Shown here in pieces: positions 8,855 to 18,121 of a stretch of DNA of 59,688 nucleotides. A program made the translations under genes and the position numbers. The stretch lies in the NCBI GenBank assembly GCA_900547295.1, contig URGK01000005.1, positions 1 to 59,688 on the forward strand, in the 5' to 3' direction. Origin of the DNA: an uncultured Eubacteriales bacterium. Lineage in GTDB: Bacteria; Bacillota; Clostridia; Peptostreptococcales; Anaerovoracaceae. Within the stretch, counting starts at the first letter, position 1; the number at the start of each line of letters is the position of its first letter. Under the pieces are notes generated by a model. It ran no database searches. It was not told where the DNA came from and was given only the letters and a program-made list of their open reading frames with translations.

Positions 8855-8890
8855 TATAAGCTTACGAATACAATTACCCGTAAGCTTATA
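8855..8890. other. 12-bp inverted repeat inside the operon
   Basis: Arms TATAAGCTTACG (8855-8866) and CGTAAGCTTATA (8879-8890) pair perfectly over a 12-base loop, between the amidohydrolase stop and the DUF3237 start. On the minus strand there is no clear T-run after it, so it may be a leaky terminator or an RNA-processing or stability element. Confidence 0.6.
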
Positions 8891-8893
8891 TGT

Positions 8894-10609
8894 TTATCTC
8901 GTATAGACTGTATCGCCTTTAAATATAACTCTGTTGACCCTGATGTTCTCAATGTCCATAGTATCTACAGCTTCTATATCATTATCAAGTATTACAAAAT
9001 CTGCTGATTTGCCTGCTTCTATACTCCCTGCCATATCTTCAAGGAACAGTTGATATGCGCCGTTTACCGTATAGGCCGCCAGCATCTGATCTAAAGTAGC
9101 GCAGTATTTCCGCGGGTTATCCGTTGGTCCCAGTATTTTATCTCTACAAGTCTGATAATCAAAATGTGCTTTAGGGACTTTTCTTGTAATGCCTATCTGG
9201 ATATTTCCCATTGAATTATAAATCGTTTCTATCGGAAAATCTGTCGCTGCAGACACTCTTACACCTCTTCTTATAAGCTCTCCTACCGGATATACGCTTT
9301 GAGCACGATCATCACCCAGTAGCGGTGTTACATAGTTTTCGTGAAATTTATCAGGTGAAGCCCATTGCGCCTGCATTGATGCAATTACTTTATATTTTGC
9401 CATTCTGTCTATATCCGACTCGTCAATATTCATTATATGTGTAATGGTATTTCTGTATTTATTAAGCCCCAGTCCGTCAAGGTATTCAAAACAGTCGACA
9501 GCCTCTTTTGCTGCCCCGTCGCCGATGCAATGAATATGAATCTGGAAACCTGCTCCCGCTATTTTTTTAAAGGCCTCCTTCGCCTGTTCCGGGTACCATA
9601 TATATGGTCCCAGATAGTCCTCCGGATATCCGTTCGCTTTCAGAATTTCAGGATTCAAAGGCTTATTCATAAGCGCTGTAAACTCTCCTCCGTCAAAGAA
9701 AAACTTAACAGTATCAATTCTGAACATATCTCCTACATTAAATTTTTCTTTTGCCGCAATCATTTCATCAAACTGTGAAATATCCTTAGTAGGATCTGCA
9801 AGAAACGCTCCTCTTACGCGCATTTTCAGTTCTCCGTTTTCTGCAAGTTCTTTGTATGCGCTGATTATATGAGGTGTGACAAAAGCGTCAAATACTGCTG
9901 TTATACCATTTTCAAGACCATATTTATTCTGATACTGCAGAATTCCCACCTTGTATTCCTCTACCGAAAAATCGGCCAGATCAAAAGACTCAGTTATCAT
10001 TGAGCAGGCAGGAACATCTATAAATGTCCCCGACGGGTTGCCTTCTTTATCTTTTTCAACAATACAGCCCTGTCCCAGCGGTGTATCTTTTGTTATCCCT
10101 GACATCTCCATAGCCTTGCTGTTAATCCATATGAAGTGATGACAATATGATTTAAGCAGCACAGGCCTGTCAACGCTTACCCAGTCAAGTTCCTCGCAGG
10201 TAGGCATTGCCCCCATAGCGGTAAACGCTGCCGGATTCCAGCCTGTAGCCCTTATTACAGGCGCCTGCGGATTTTCATCAGCATATTTTTTTACCTTTTC
10301 GAGCAGCCGATGGATATATGAAACCCTGTTCTCTCCTTCTTCCGGCTCTATATAGTATATATTAATGCTGAACAGATCCTCAGCCACACTTGACACATGC
10401 AAATGTGAATCACACATTCCAGCAAGAACGGTATTACCCATCGCATCAATAACCTCTGTTTCCCCGGAAGCTGATTTAATGATGTCCTCAGTATTTCCTG
10501 CAGTTACAATTTTATTTTCCTTTATCGAAACTGCCTCATATTCAGTTTTTCTGCCCTCAAGATCAAATGATAATATTTTCCCGTTTTTAATTATTTTATC
10601 TACACTCAT
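8894..10609 (-). CDS. YtcJ-type metal-dependent amidohydrolase
   Basis: The 571-residue enzyme is a complete amidohydrolase-superfamily member of the YtcJ group. It has the N-terminal beta-sandwich, the metal-binding HxH in DSHLHV (near 67), the VKFFFDGGEFT segment holding the metal-bridging Lys (near 300), IHIHCIGDGAA (near 358), THIMNIDESD (near 390), the catalytic Asp in AATDFPIE (near 455), and the C-terminal GSIEAGKSADFVIL strand. Such enzymes hydrolyse amide, ester or ring C-N bonds; the substrate is not predictable. GGAGG precedes the ATG. It sits 17 bases behind a GPH transporter, which suggests import and hydrolysis of one compound. Confidence 0.93.
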   Translation of the reverse strand: MSVDKIIKNGKILSFDLEGRKTEYEAVSIKENKIVTAGNTEDIIKSASGETEVIDAMGNTVLAGMCDSHLHVSSVAEDLFSINIYYIEPEEGENRVSYIHRLLEKVKKYADENPQAPVIRATGWNPAAFTAMGAMPTCEELDWVSVDRPVLLKSYCHHFIWINSKAMEMSGITKDTPLGQGCIVEKDKEGNPSGTFIDVPACSMITESFDLADFSVEEYKVGILQYQNKYGLENGITAVFDAFVTPHIISAYKELAENGELKMRVRGAFLADPTKDISQFDEMIAAKEKFNVGDMFRIDTVKFFFDGGEFTALMNKPLNPEILKANGYPEDYLGPYIWYPEQAKEAFKKIAGAGFQIHIHCIGDGAAKEAVDCFEYLDGLGLNKYRNTITHIMNIDESDIDRMAKYKVIASMQAQWASPDKFHENYVTPLLGDDRAQSVYPVGELIRRGVRVSAATDFPIETIYNSMGNIQIGITRKVPKAHFDYQTCRDKILGPTDNPRKYCATLDQMLAAYTVNGAYQLFLEDMAGSIEAGKSADFVILDNDIEAVDTMDIENIRVNRVIFKGDTVYTR

Positions 10610-10626
10610 TGCAAAGTCCTCCGGTA

Positions 10627-12051
10627 CTATAACACATCTTCAAATTCACTTGTATCAGGTTCCTGGCCGGTTTTGCGAAGTTCAATAGCGTTAATTATTG
10701 CTTCGTATTTTTTTCTGTTTAATCTGAACAGAGTAAACAGTAGCAGGCTTACTGCAACAAGTACTGCAGGAATTAAGGTTCCTATTGTCAGAATACCATG
10801 TATTGTTTCTCCGGTTTCTAAACCGTTTCCCGTATATCCGAACATAGTAAGAAGTATTCCTACAAACCAGGCTGCAAAAGCTCCTCCAAGTTTCTGAATA
10901 AACTGTGCAAGTGCAAGTATACCGCCCTCGTTTCTTCTTCCGGTCTTAAATTCAATTATCTCCGAGCAGTCATATACTGTAGAGTAGAACAATCCCCAGA
11001 AAGCACTTGTCGAAAAGGCTACTACAGCACCATAAGCAATCTGTGAGCCAAAGCTGTTAATTCCTGTTATATAGAATATAACTGCGCCGATTACAAATAC
11101 TGCTGAAAATCCAAACAGTGTAGGCTTCTTTCCTATTTTATTTGCAACAAATACAGGTATAGGTGTGCATATTACTGCTATTACAGTATATACCAACCAG
11201 AATTTTGACTGCGCTGCCTCGTCAAGTCCTGCGCAGTATGTCATAATATATACGCCTACAGTACTGAATGTATTGTACCCGATTATCCATACAAGTCCAT
11301 ACCACATAAGTCTTCTGAAGGTTTTCTGCTTTAAAATAGGTATGTACTCTTTAAAAATTCCGCTTATTTTTATGCGTTCTGTTTCTGTATTTATGTGGCT
11401 CTCAGGTTCTTTGCCTTTAAGTTTTATAACGCTTATGCTGCAGCATATCACTGCAACTGCCGCAACTGCTGCCGCCGCAACAGTCCAGCTTCTTTCATAT
11501 GATACTCCGCGAGCTGTGGCAAAAGCTATAACTGCCATTACTCCCGAATTTACAACTGCAACAAACGGATATGAACACAGACCTGTAAAAAGTCTTAAAA
11601 TATTTCTCTCGTTATAGTCATTTGTAAGTTCTGCACCAAGCGCACCATATGGTACTCCGTATGTAGAATAGAAAGTCCATAGTAAAATGCATGCAAAAAT
11701 GAAATACGCAACAAGCAAACCTCCGGAAAGCCCTGTAGGCGCGATATACAGAAATATCATAACCACCGCCAACGGCCATATGCTCTTTGACATCATAGGA
11801 ATTCTTCTTCCCTTTGAATTTCTTGAATTATCCGACATAAATCCTACAACCGGATCAACACATGCAGACCATATTATAGATATCATTGAAATTGTACCTG
11901 CGATTGCCGGCGATATGCCTGCAACGTTGGTAAGGTAAAACACAAAATAAGTATAAAATAAATTGTACGGAATTGAATCTCCTGCCGCGCCAAGACCATA
12001 ACCCAGTTTGGTGCCGAAGGATAGTTTTTTTCTGTTCAGATTATCTTCCAT
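10627..12051 (-). CDS. GPH-family (MelB-like) sodium/proton symporter
   Basis: The 474-residue membrane protein has about 12 transmembrane helices and the N-terminal signature of the glycoside-pentoside-hexuronide:cation symporters: GYGLGAAGDSIPYNLFYTYF, then DPVVGFMSDNS and KGRRIPM (near residues 65-85). Members take up sugars, glucuronides or similar polar compounds with Na+ or H+. It is the first gene of an operon with amidohydrolase, DUF3237 and esterase genes, so its cargo may be a conjugate rather than a free sugar. The start follows GGAGGGACAG. The TTTTCAGAATA element upstream (near 12111) recurs before the amidohydrolase at 19.8 kb. Confidence 0.9.
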   Translation of the reverse strand: MEDNLNRKKLSFGTKLGYGLGAAGDSIPYNLFYTYFVFYLTNVAGISPAIAGTISMISIIWSACVDPVVGFMSDNSRNSKGRRIPMMSKSIWPLAVVMIFLYIAPTGLSGGLLVAYFIFACILLWTFYSTYGVPYGALGAELTNDYNERNILRLFTGLCSYPFVAVVNSGVMAVIAFATARGVSYERSWTVAAAAVAAVAVICCSISVIKLKGKEPESHINTETERIKISGIFKEYIPILKQKTFRRLMWYGLVWIIGYNTFSTVGVYIMTYCAGLDEAAQSKFWLVYTVIAVICTPIPVFVANKIGKKPTLFGFSAVFVIGAVIFYITGINSFGSQIAYGAVVAFSTSAFWGLFYSTVYDCSEIIEFKTGRRNEGGILALAQFIQKLGGAFAAWFVGILLTMFGYTGNGLETGETIHGILTIGTLIPAVLVAVSLLLFTLFRLNRKKYEAIINAIELRKTGQEPDTSEFEDVL

Positions 12052-12187
12052 ATCTGTCCCTCCAATAAAATAATATAAATAGCATTAAGTTTTCCTGCAG
12101 GTTTTTGTATTTTCAGAATATACCCAATCTTCGTTATATACATTGTCTTTTTATTTTTATTTTTTATAAATTTTCAACGAAAACAAC

Positions 12188-12213
12188 AATAAAACGAGGT
12201 GCTGCCACCCCGT
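12188..12213 (-). terminator. Terminator of the AraC-type regulator gene
   Basis: On the minus strand an 8-bp stem (12213-12206 with 12201-12194, one GU pair) is followed by TTTTATTG. It starts 14 bases past the regulator's stop codon. Confidence 0.75.
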
Positions 12214-12226
12214 CTGTAAAAACTAA

Positions 12227-13159
12227 TTATGAAAACATATCTATGTAATGCTCCACCAGCGCATTATCAAGCCGTTCTTTTATTTCGTTGATGCTCATAT
12301 ATATGACGCTGTTCTGCTTATCATTTCTTTTATATTTCTCTCTGAATTCCTTAGGTGTACAGCGGCACCATTTTTTAAATGAACTGTAATAGTACTGAGC
12401 ATCGGAAAAGCCGCAGTTTTCCGATATCTGCATTATTGTATCGTCTGTAGTAAGAAGATACCTTTCAGAAAGTACAACACGCCTATATGAAACCATATTC
12501 CTGAATCCTACCGAAACCTTTCTGAGAAATTCAGACACGTATCCATAAGAAAAATTAAATCTGTCTGCAATATCATTTATCGTCAGTTTTTCTGTTATGT
12601 TTTCGTTTATAAAACAGTTCATTTTTCTATACAGTTCCAGCACATCATCTGTAAATATACTGAAATCCTCATAATTATAAAAAAGTATATCAAATCTGTT
12701 TATAAAAACTGCTATAATATCATCAGCCAGCTTATTCACATAGCCTATATCAGGCTCTGTATGTTCACTTATGTATTTAAGTAAGGTTATTATTTTGCCC
12801 TTAATCAGCCTGTAGTCATCTCTTTTTTTCTGGTTTCTCTTGTGCCCCTCGCACAAGAACAGCAGCGACATGATATATGGATATTTATCAGCAAATTTTT
12901 TAAGATCAAAGTACAGTGATACGCATATATTGTCTACACCCTCGTAAAAATAATATGCATCTTTGTCTATTGAGACAAATTCGCCCTCATTCATGTTTAC
13001 ATTATCATAGCTGTAGGAAAAAGATACACTTCCTTTGAGACAGTATATTATCTCCAGCATATCATCGAACATAATTGTACTTGTATTTTTAACAGAATAC
13101 ACACTGATACCGACAGGTGTGCCTTCTATCCATTCTATTTTTCTATCTCCAAATATCAT
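12227..13159 (-). CDS. AraC-family transcriptional regulator
   Basis: The 310-residue protein has an N-terminal cupin-like sensor region (about 1-130), a helical middle, and a C-terminal AraC/XylS DNA-binding domain (about 190-290) with two helix-turn-helix units, NDIADRFNFSYGYVSEFL and QISENCGFSDAQYYYSSF, closing with the typical TPKEFREKY. ATG at 13159 follows GAGGAAGG; the longer reading from 13195 lacks such a site. It lies between the two catabolic operons on the same strand, so it is the best candidate activator for one or both. The ligand is unknown. Confidence 0.93.
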   Translation of the reverse strand: MIFGDRKIEWIEGTPVGISVYSVKNTSTIMFDDMLEIIYCLKGSVSFSYSYDNVNMNEGEFVSIDKDAYYFYEGVDNICVSLYFDLKKFADKYPYIMSLLFLCEGHKRNQKKRDDYRLIKGKIITLLKYISEHTEPDIGYVNKLADDIIAVFINRFDILFYNYEDFSIFTDDVLELYRKMNCFINENITEKLTINDIADRFNFSYGYVSEFLRKVSVGFRNMVSYRRVVLSERYLLTTDDTIMQISENCGFSDAQYYYSSFKKWCRCTPKEFREKYKRNDKQNSVIYMSINEIKERLDNALVEHYIDMFS

Positions 13160-13203
13160 ATAACCAACCTTCCTCAATTGTTTTAATTCTACCAAACAGA
13201 AAC

Positions 13204-13258
13204 AAAAATAAAAAGATAATATTGCAAAAATTGCAGCATTATCTTTTTGTGACTATAT
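13204..13258 (-). repeat. Dispersed 55-bp terminator-like repeat, copy 2
   Basis: Nearly identical to 6713-6767, with two mismatches in 55 bases. It starts 10 bases behind the stop of the amidohydrolase at 13.3-14.9 kb, on the minus strand, and has the same hairpin and T-rich tail. The two operons of the island therefore end in the same element. Confidence 0.85.
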
Positions 13259-13268
13259 TATGTTAAGG

Positions 13269-14948
13269 TTAAAAAGATATTTCCTTCAGCTCCTGCTCTT
13301 TTCCCTCAAACAGTACCATCTCCGGCTTAACGGTATGTATTTCCTCTGCCTCAAGGCTGAATATATCCTTGTTAAGCACTATAAGGTTTGCAAGTTTGCC
13401 TGCTTCTATAGTACCCATTTTATCAATCATTCTCATTCGGAATGCATTATTATAGGTATATCCTTTCAAAAGCTGCTCAAGTGAAAGCTTTGCTGTCTCG
13501 GGCGGCCTTACGCTTCCCGGTATCTCATCGGGATCAAGAGGCATAAGTATATCTTTTCTAGTCATTGCAGTCTGTATTCCAAAGTACGGATCGCCTCTGT
13601 GAGCTTCCTGATAGCTGAACAGATCGCTTGAAAAACCTACCGTTCCGCCGTCAGCGATTATCTTTGTGAAATCATACATGGTATTCCACCGTTCTCTGCC
13701 CAGATATTCTATTGCGGCAGTACCAAAATAGCCGCCTGACCAGTGGGTTGTCCAGTCTATAAATATTCCAAGCTCTGCAACACGTTTCATATCATCCGGA
13801 TGTATCAGTTCGCAGTGAGCAAGAGTCACATATATCTTCCATTCATCTCCACAGATTTTCCTTGCATTTTCGACTGCGTTGCAGCAGATACGGAAGCCTC
13901 TGTCACAAACCACATGAATATGCATATCTATGCCCTCTCTGTTCAGTCTTACAAGCACGTCTGTAAGCTGCTCCTCAGTTATATTGGCAGTTCCGAAGTT
14001 CTTGCCTGACGGATCGTTTTTCATAGGCTCAAGGCTTGCGCTGTCACCCATTTCGTTTGTTCCGTCCATAAAAAACTTGACAGTGTTGATATGAACATGC
14101 TCTGAGGTGTATTTTTTCTGCCAGTCATAGACTCTTTCGATTGCCTCGTCAAGATTTTCATACTGCCCCATTATGCTGGTACCCTCATAAAACATATTGA
14201 GTCTGCCGGCCTTATCCATTTCATAGAACATTTTGATGCTTTCTTCGTTTTCTGTGAAGCCGTCCATCAGACATACAATTCCTTTGCTTTTGAGAAAATC
14301 AAGGAAAGGCGCCACTGATTCTTCTTCTGTTCCCTGCGGAGGATTCCAGCCCAGAGCACTGTATACTCCAAAATCAGTGTCAGGGCCTGCCTCAAGCGCC
14401 CAGCCTGTATATTCTCCGTTTTCGTCCTTTATGAACTCTGCTTCTCCCTTAGGGCTTCCGGCCTTGCCGTCAAGCATTTCAAGGGCTATGGAGTTGTACC
14501 AGCAGGCGTGATCCGTAAAGTCCTGTATTCTTGCCGGTCTGTCTGATATTATTTCATCAAGTATTTCTTTTTTCGGCCCCTCTGTCCCGAAGGTTTCTGC
14601 AAAATAGCTCTCACCGTAAAAATAAGGACATTCTTCCTTGGGATGCTTTGCAGCATACTCCTTTATATTTTCAAGAAGCTGTTCCCTGTCATGAGTCAGA
14701 GGCATTCTCACATGCCAGTAGGTTTTAGCAACCGTAACAGGATGCGTATGACCGTCTATAAGGGCGGGAATAACTGTTTTGCCCTCCAGCTCCACTACCT
14801 GTGTGCTGTCTCCTCTGTATTTCATACATTCTTCGTTTTTGCCGACACATATGAACCTGCTTCCCTTTACTGCCACAGCCTCAGCCCACATCATATCTTT
14901 GTTCTCAGTGTAAATTTTACCGTTAATAAGTATTTTGTCCGCATACAT
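13269..14948 (-). CDS. YtcJ-type metal-dependent amidohydrolase
   Basis: The second amidohydrolase (559 residues) is complete: HxH in DGHTHPVT (near 66), the TVKFFMDGTNE segment (near 288), MHIHVVCDRG (near 350), the His in LAHCELIHPDD (near 385), and an Asp in FSSDLFSYQEA. It is only distantly similar to the enzyme at 8.9-10.6 kb, so it probably acts on another intermediate. Its start overlaps the end of the OFA transporter gene by 26 bases, a sign of tight translational coupling. It is the last gene of its operon and is followed by the dispersed terminator repeat. Confidence 0.92.
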   Translation of the reverse strand: MYADKILINGKIYTENKDMMWAEAVAVKGSRFICVGKNEECMKYRGDSTQVVELEGKTVIPALIDGHTHPVTVAKTYWHVRMPLTHDREQLLENIKEYAAKHPKEECPYFYGESYFAETFGTEGPKKEILDEIISDRPARIQDFTDHACWYNSIALEMLDGKAGSPKGEAEFIKDENGEYTGWALEAGPDTDFGVYSALGWNPPQGTEEESVAPFLDFLKSKGIVCLMDGFTENEESIKMFYEMDKAGRLNMFYEGTSIMGQYENLDEAIERVYDWQKKYTSEHVHINTVKFFMDGTNEMGDSASLEPMKNDPSGKNFGTANITEEQLTDVLVRLNREGIDMHIHVVCDRGFRICCNAVENARKICGDEWKIYVTLAHCELIHPDDMKRVAELGIFIDWTTHWSGGYFGTAAIEYLGRERWNTMYDFTKIIADGGTVGFSSDLFSYQEAHRGDPYFGIQTAMTRKDILMPLDPDEIPGSVRPPETAKLSLEQLLKGYTYNNAFRMRMIDKMGTIEAGKLANLIVLNKDIFSLEAEEIHTVKPEMVLFEGKEQELKEISF

Positions 14949-16185
14949 AAGTCTGAACCTCTCTTCTCCTTTTTTCTCTCGATTTGTATATCATCAGAAT
15001 AATAAAGCCTGCTGCCGTAAACACAGCCGAAACCAGAAAAGCGCTGTTATACTGCCCTGCGCTGTTAAATATAGTTTTCATTATTGTAGGCCCCATATAG
15101 CCTGCTATGGCAAAGCCTATGAACATTATTCCGTAATTTACCGTATTATTTCTGCTTCCGAAGCGCTCTGCAGTAAATGCAGGATATATCCCCATTATTG
15201 CTCCGAAGCTTAATCCTATGAGGCAGATTGCAATATAGAACTGTACTGCGCCTGTCTTTGTAAACCATAATGTAACAACCCCTGCTGCAGACATCACAAA
15301 GGCTGCCGCCATTGTATTTGTCCTGCCGATTTTATCCGAAGCATAGCCTGCCGCAATTCTGCCCGCCGTATTAAACAGCGCCAGCACTGAAACTGCCACC
15401 GCAGCCTCTGAGACTGTCATTGAAATCATATGCTGAGCTATTCCCGAAGCCTGTGATATGCACATAAGTCCGCTTATGGCTCCGCAGGTCATCATAAACA
15501 GCATAAGATAAAAATCAGCTGAAGCAAGCATCTGTTTCCAGTTGAATTCCAAAGTATCACCGTTTTGGCTCTGCTCCTGTACATAGCCTTTTGGTCTGTA
15601 ATCCTCAGGGCATTTGGGGGTAAGCAGTCCTCCTGCGCATATGACAATCAGAAATACGATGCCGAGTACTTTAAAGGTTCCTGTGACTCCTATGCTGCTG
15701 TTAAGTGCATTGGCAACCGGCGGCATTATCACCGAGCTGATGCCGTAGCTTGCTGTTGCAAGTCCGCCTGCAAGACCTTTTTTGTCCGGGAAGAATTTAA
15801 CCGAATTGCCTATGTTGCAGCCGTACACCATACCCATTCCAAGTCCGCAGCCAAGTCCGTAGGTTATTATGAGCCAGAGCTTTGAGGTTGCAAAGCCTGA
15901 CATAAGCATGCCGCCTCCAAAGAGCAGCCCGCCTATAAAGATTACCCATCTCGGTCCCAGCATATCATTCATTCTGCCTCCGGGTATCATAGTAATCGGT
16001 CCTACCATATTGGCTACGGTAAACACCACTGCAAGCCCTCCTGCTGCAATGCCTGCGCCACATACCTCGTTGAGATAGCTTTCCATCGGTACCGACAGCA
16101 CACTCCAGCCGTAAAGAGATCCTGCGCACAGGTTGATAAGACAGCCAAGTCCCAGCACTATCCATCTTTTTTTATCTAAATCCAT
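14923..16185 (-). CDS. OFA-family MFS transporter (oxalate/formate antiporter type)
   Basis: The 420-residue protein has about 12 transmembrane helices. The N-terminus (CLINLCAGSLYGWSVLSVP) and the loop GGRMNDMLGPRWV between helices 2 and 3 match the OFA group of the major facilitator superfamily, whose known members exchange or take up small carboxylates. The ATG is preceded by AAAGAAAGG. It overlaps the amidohydrolase downstream and follows a DUF3237 gene by 61 bases. It could import a carboxylated substrate or export an acid product. Confidence 0.9.
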   Translation of the reverse strand: MDLDKKRWIVLGLGCLINLCAGSLYGWSVLSVPMESYLNEVCGAGIAAGGLAVVFTVANMVGPITMIPGGRMNDMLGPRWVIFIGGLLFGGGMLMSGFATSKLWLIITYGLGCGLGMGMVYGCNIGNSVKFFPDKKGLAGGLATASYGISSVIMPPVANALNSSIGVTGTFKVLGIVFLIVICAGGLLTPKCPEDYRPKGYVQEQSQNGDTLEFNWKQMLASADFYLMLFMMTCGAISGLMCISQASGIAQHMISMTVSEAAVAVSVLALFNTAGRIAAGYASDKIGRTNTMAAAFVMSAAGVVTLWFTKTGAVQFYIAICLIGLSFGAIMGIYPAFTAERFGSRNNTVNYGIMFIGFAIAGYMGPTIMKTIFNSAGQYNSAFLVSAVFTAAGFIILMIYKSREKRRREVQTYVCGQNTY

Positions 16186-16246
16186 AAATGCCTTTCTTTA
16201 AAAAAGAGGTACTGCAAATCTGAAAATGCAATACACTCTTTTACTT

Positions 16247-16687
16247 TTACACTAAATATACAGAAGCAGTAACCGATTCCCAGTCATCTATCTGTGACTC
16301 ACATACGCATACCTTTCTCTCAAGGTATTTATATCTTTCATCGCCTGTTTTAAAGTCTGCTATACCTTTGAAGTAGTAGCTGTCAGGTGAAACACTTTCT
16401 CCGCGCATCAGTTTTTCCTCGTAGACAGCATCAATATCAAGATACATTTTCATGTCCATTATGATATCCGCGCCGTCATCTGTGTGAAGCATCAGAGTTG
16501 ATATTATATCGTTTTTGCCTTCGTATGGAGTATATGTTATTCCCATGCCAACAGGTACAACCTCTCCGCTAATCTCCCCTGAGAAAGTTCCTCCTGTTGT
16601 AGGTGAAACCAGTGCGTTTCCTATGCAGGTTCCGTCTACCGGTATATCATTCTGCTGCATAATGTTAATGTCAAATAGTTTTTTCAT
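16247..16687 (-). CDS. DUF3237-like protein
   Basis: The 146-residue protein shares the DUF3237 plan: GNALVSPTTGGTFSGEISGEV (near 30-50) corresponds to the GGRFKG region, and DFKTGDERYKYLERKVCV near the C-terminus to the conserved YxWLN region, though Trp-Leu-Asn is replaced. It is therefore a divergent member. The ATG at 16687 follows GGACAGG and is 11 bases from the permease stop. A longer reading into the permease gene has no ribosome-binding site. Function is unknown; both DUF3237 genes here sit in operons with a YtcJ amidohydrolase and a transporter. Confidence 0.75.
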   Translation of the reverse strand: MKKLFDINIMQQNDIPVDGTCIGNALVSPTTGGTFSGEISGEVVPVGMGITYTPYEGKNDIISTLMLHTDDGADIIMDMKMYLDIDAVYEEKLMRGESVSPDSYYFKGIADFKTGDERYKYLERKVCVCESQIDDWESVTASVYLV

Positions 16688-16698
16688 AAATACCTGTC

Positions 16699-18069
16699 CT
16701 ATAAATTCATTTCCGGTGGCAGTTCCTTGAATCCTTTTGTCTTGATTGCAAGGAATATAACTCCAAGCGCCAGCCATGAAAAACCTACTATCTTTGCAGT
16801 TGCAGTAAGACTGAACCACAGATATATGCATACGGCAGCTGCTATCGCAGGTATTATCAGATATTTGATTACCGCCGAGCCGCTTCTTTCCTTATCTCTT
16901 ACCCAGAACCTTGCTATTACTGACATATTTGTGAGTATGAATCCCATTATAGCTCCGAAACTTACAAGTGACATTGCATTGGTAAGGCTGTCCTGGAAAA
17001 ATATCGCAGTCAGCCCTACTACTGCGGACAGCAGGATATTTCTTGACGGAGTCTTAAACTTAGGGTGTATGTATCCGAAGAATTTCTTAGGAATAAATCC
17101 GTCACGACCCATACCCAGAAGTATTCTTGCAGTTGCGCCCTGTCCTGCAATACAGCAGCCTGTGCAGGCAAGTGTATTGATTATGATGAATATAAAATTC
17201 ATCCATGCAATTCCAATATGTTCATTGTACTCTGTGATAGCTGTATCAGGATTCTGAATAACTGATGCAGCATCTGCCCAAGGCCAGCCGCAGTTCATTA
17301 TGTATGCGCAGATAAAGAACTCTATCGCAGCCCCAACGCAGATTATTACTACAGCTCTCGGCATATTCTTTTCGGGTTCTATTGTTTCTTCCGCATAAGT
17401 TGTTACAGAGTCAAAGCCTACAAATACTATCGCCATTATTGCCGCGCCTGTCATAAGCGTGTTTATCTGGAAAGTTTCAGGGTTATACAGTGCTTCCGGG
17501 AACAGCAGTGTTCCTGCTCCGCCGCCCTTGGCAATGAATACTATAATGCCAACAATTGTAGCAACCAGCGCAAGTATAGGCGCTATAACGTTGATAGTAT
17601 TCATAAATCCCGCTATTGTTACTCCGACATAGTTACATACTGCAACAAAGATTACACCGATTATTATCCATGCCCATACAGGAACTGCAGGGACAAGTAT
17701 ATTCAAATAAAGTCCAAGTGACAGATAACATGTCATCGGCAGCAGGAAGTAGTCAAGCATCATTGTCCAGCCGGCTGCAAATCCAAGTCTTGGTCCTATG
17801 GATTTACTGACATAGCTGTAAACAGAGCCTGCCACAGGGTATTTCCTGCACATTTTTGCATAGCTTAATGCTGTAAGAGTCATTGCCACACCGGCAACTA
17901 TAAGGGTTAATGGAAAATGTCCGTTTGTAAGCTGATTTATTATTCCGTAATACATCAGTACACACGCCGGACAAAGATATGCGAGTCCCTGACAAACCAG
18001 TGTAGGCAGTTTCAGAACTCGTTTGAGTTCTCTGCTGTCAGCAGCAGTTACATTTGTGTTTCCTTCCAT
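16699..18069 (-). CDS. APC-superfamily amino acid or amine permease
   Basis: The 456-residue membrane protein has about 12 transmembrane helices and the APC signature: KLPTLVCQGLAYLCP in helix 1, KYPVAGSVYSYVSK before helix 3, and FVGFDSVTTYAEETIEPEKNMPRA around helix 6, with its unwound GFD segment. Members carry amino acids, amines or related compounds by H+ symport or exchange. The ATG follows a GGAGG site. The gene lies 52 bases behind an amidohydrolase and 11 before a DUF3237 gene, so the cargo may be an N-acyl or cyclic amino compound cleaved by the amidohydrolases. That last step is inference. Confidence 0.9.
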   Translation of the reverse strand: MEGNTNVTAADSRELKRVLKLPTLVCQGLAYLCPACVLMYYGIINQLTNGHFPLTLIVAGVAMTLTALSYAKMCRKYPVAGSVYSYVSKSIGPRLGFAAGWTMMLDYFLLPMTCYLSLGLYLNILVPAVPVWAWIIIGVIFVAVCNYVGVTIAGFMNTINVIAPILALVATIVGIIVFIAKGGGAGTLLFPEALYNPETFQINTLMTGAAIMAIVFVGFDSVTTYAEETIEPEKNMPRAVVIICVGAAIEFFICAYIMNCGWPWADAASVIQNPDTAITEYNEHIGIAWMNFIFIIINTLACTGCCIAGQGATARILLGMGRDGFIPKKFFGYIHPKFKTPSRNILLSAVVGLTAIFFQDSLTNAMSLVSFGAIMGFILTNMSVIARFWVRDKERSGSAVIKYLIIPAIAAAVCIYLWFSLTATAKIVGFSWLALGVIFLAIKTKGFKELPPEMNL

Positions 18070-18121
18070 TTTTATTTCCTCCTGTAATATAATTTAGAAT
18101 TATTGCAATATAGTTTTAAAA

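Noticed and set aside
8855..8890. Strong terminator between amidohydrolase and DUF3237 genes
   Set aside because: The stem is good but no T-run follows on the coding strand, and the next gene has no promoter of its own that I can see.
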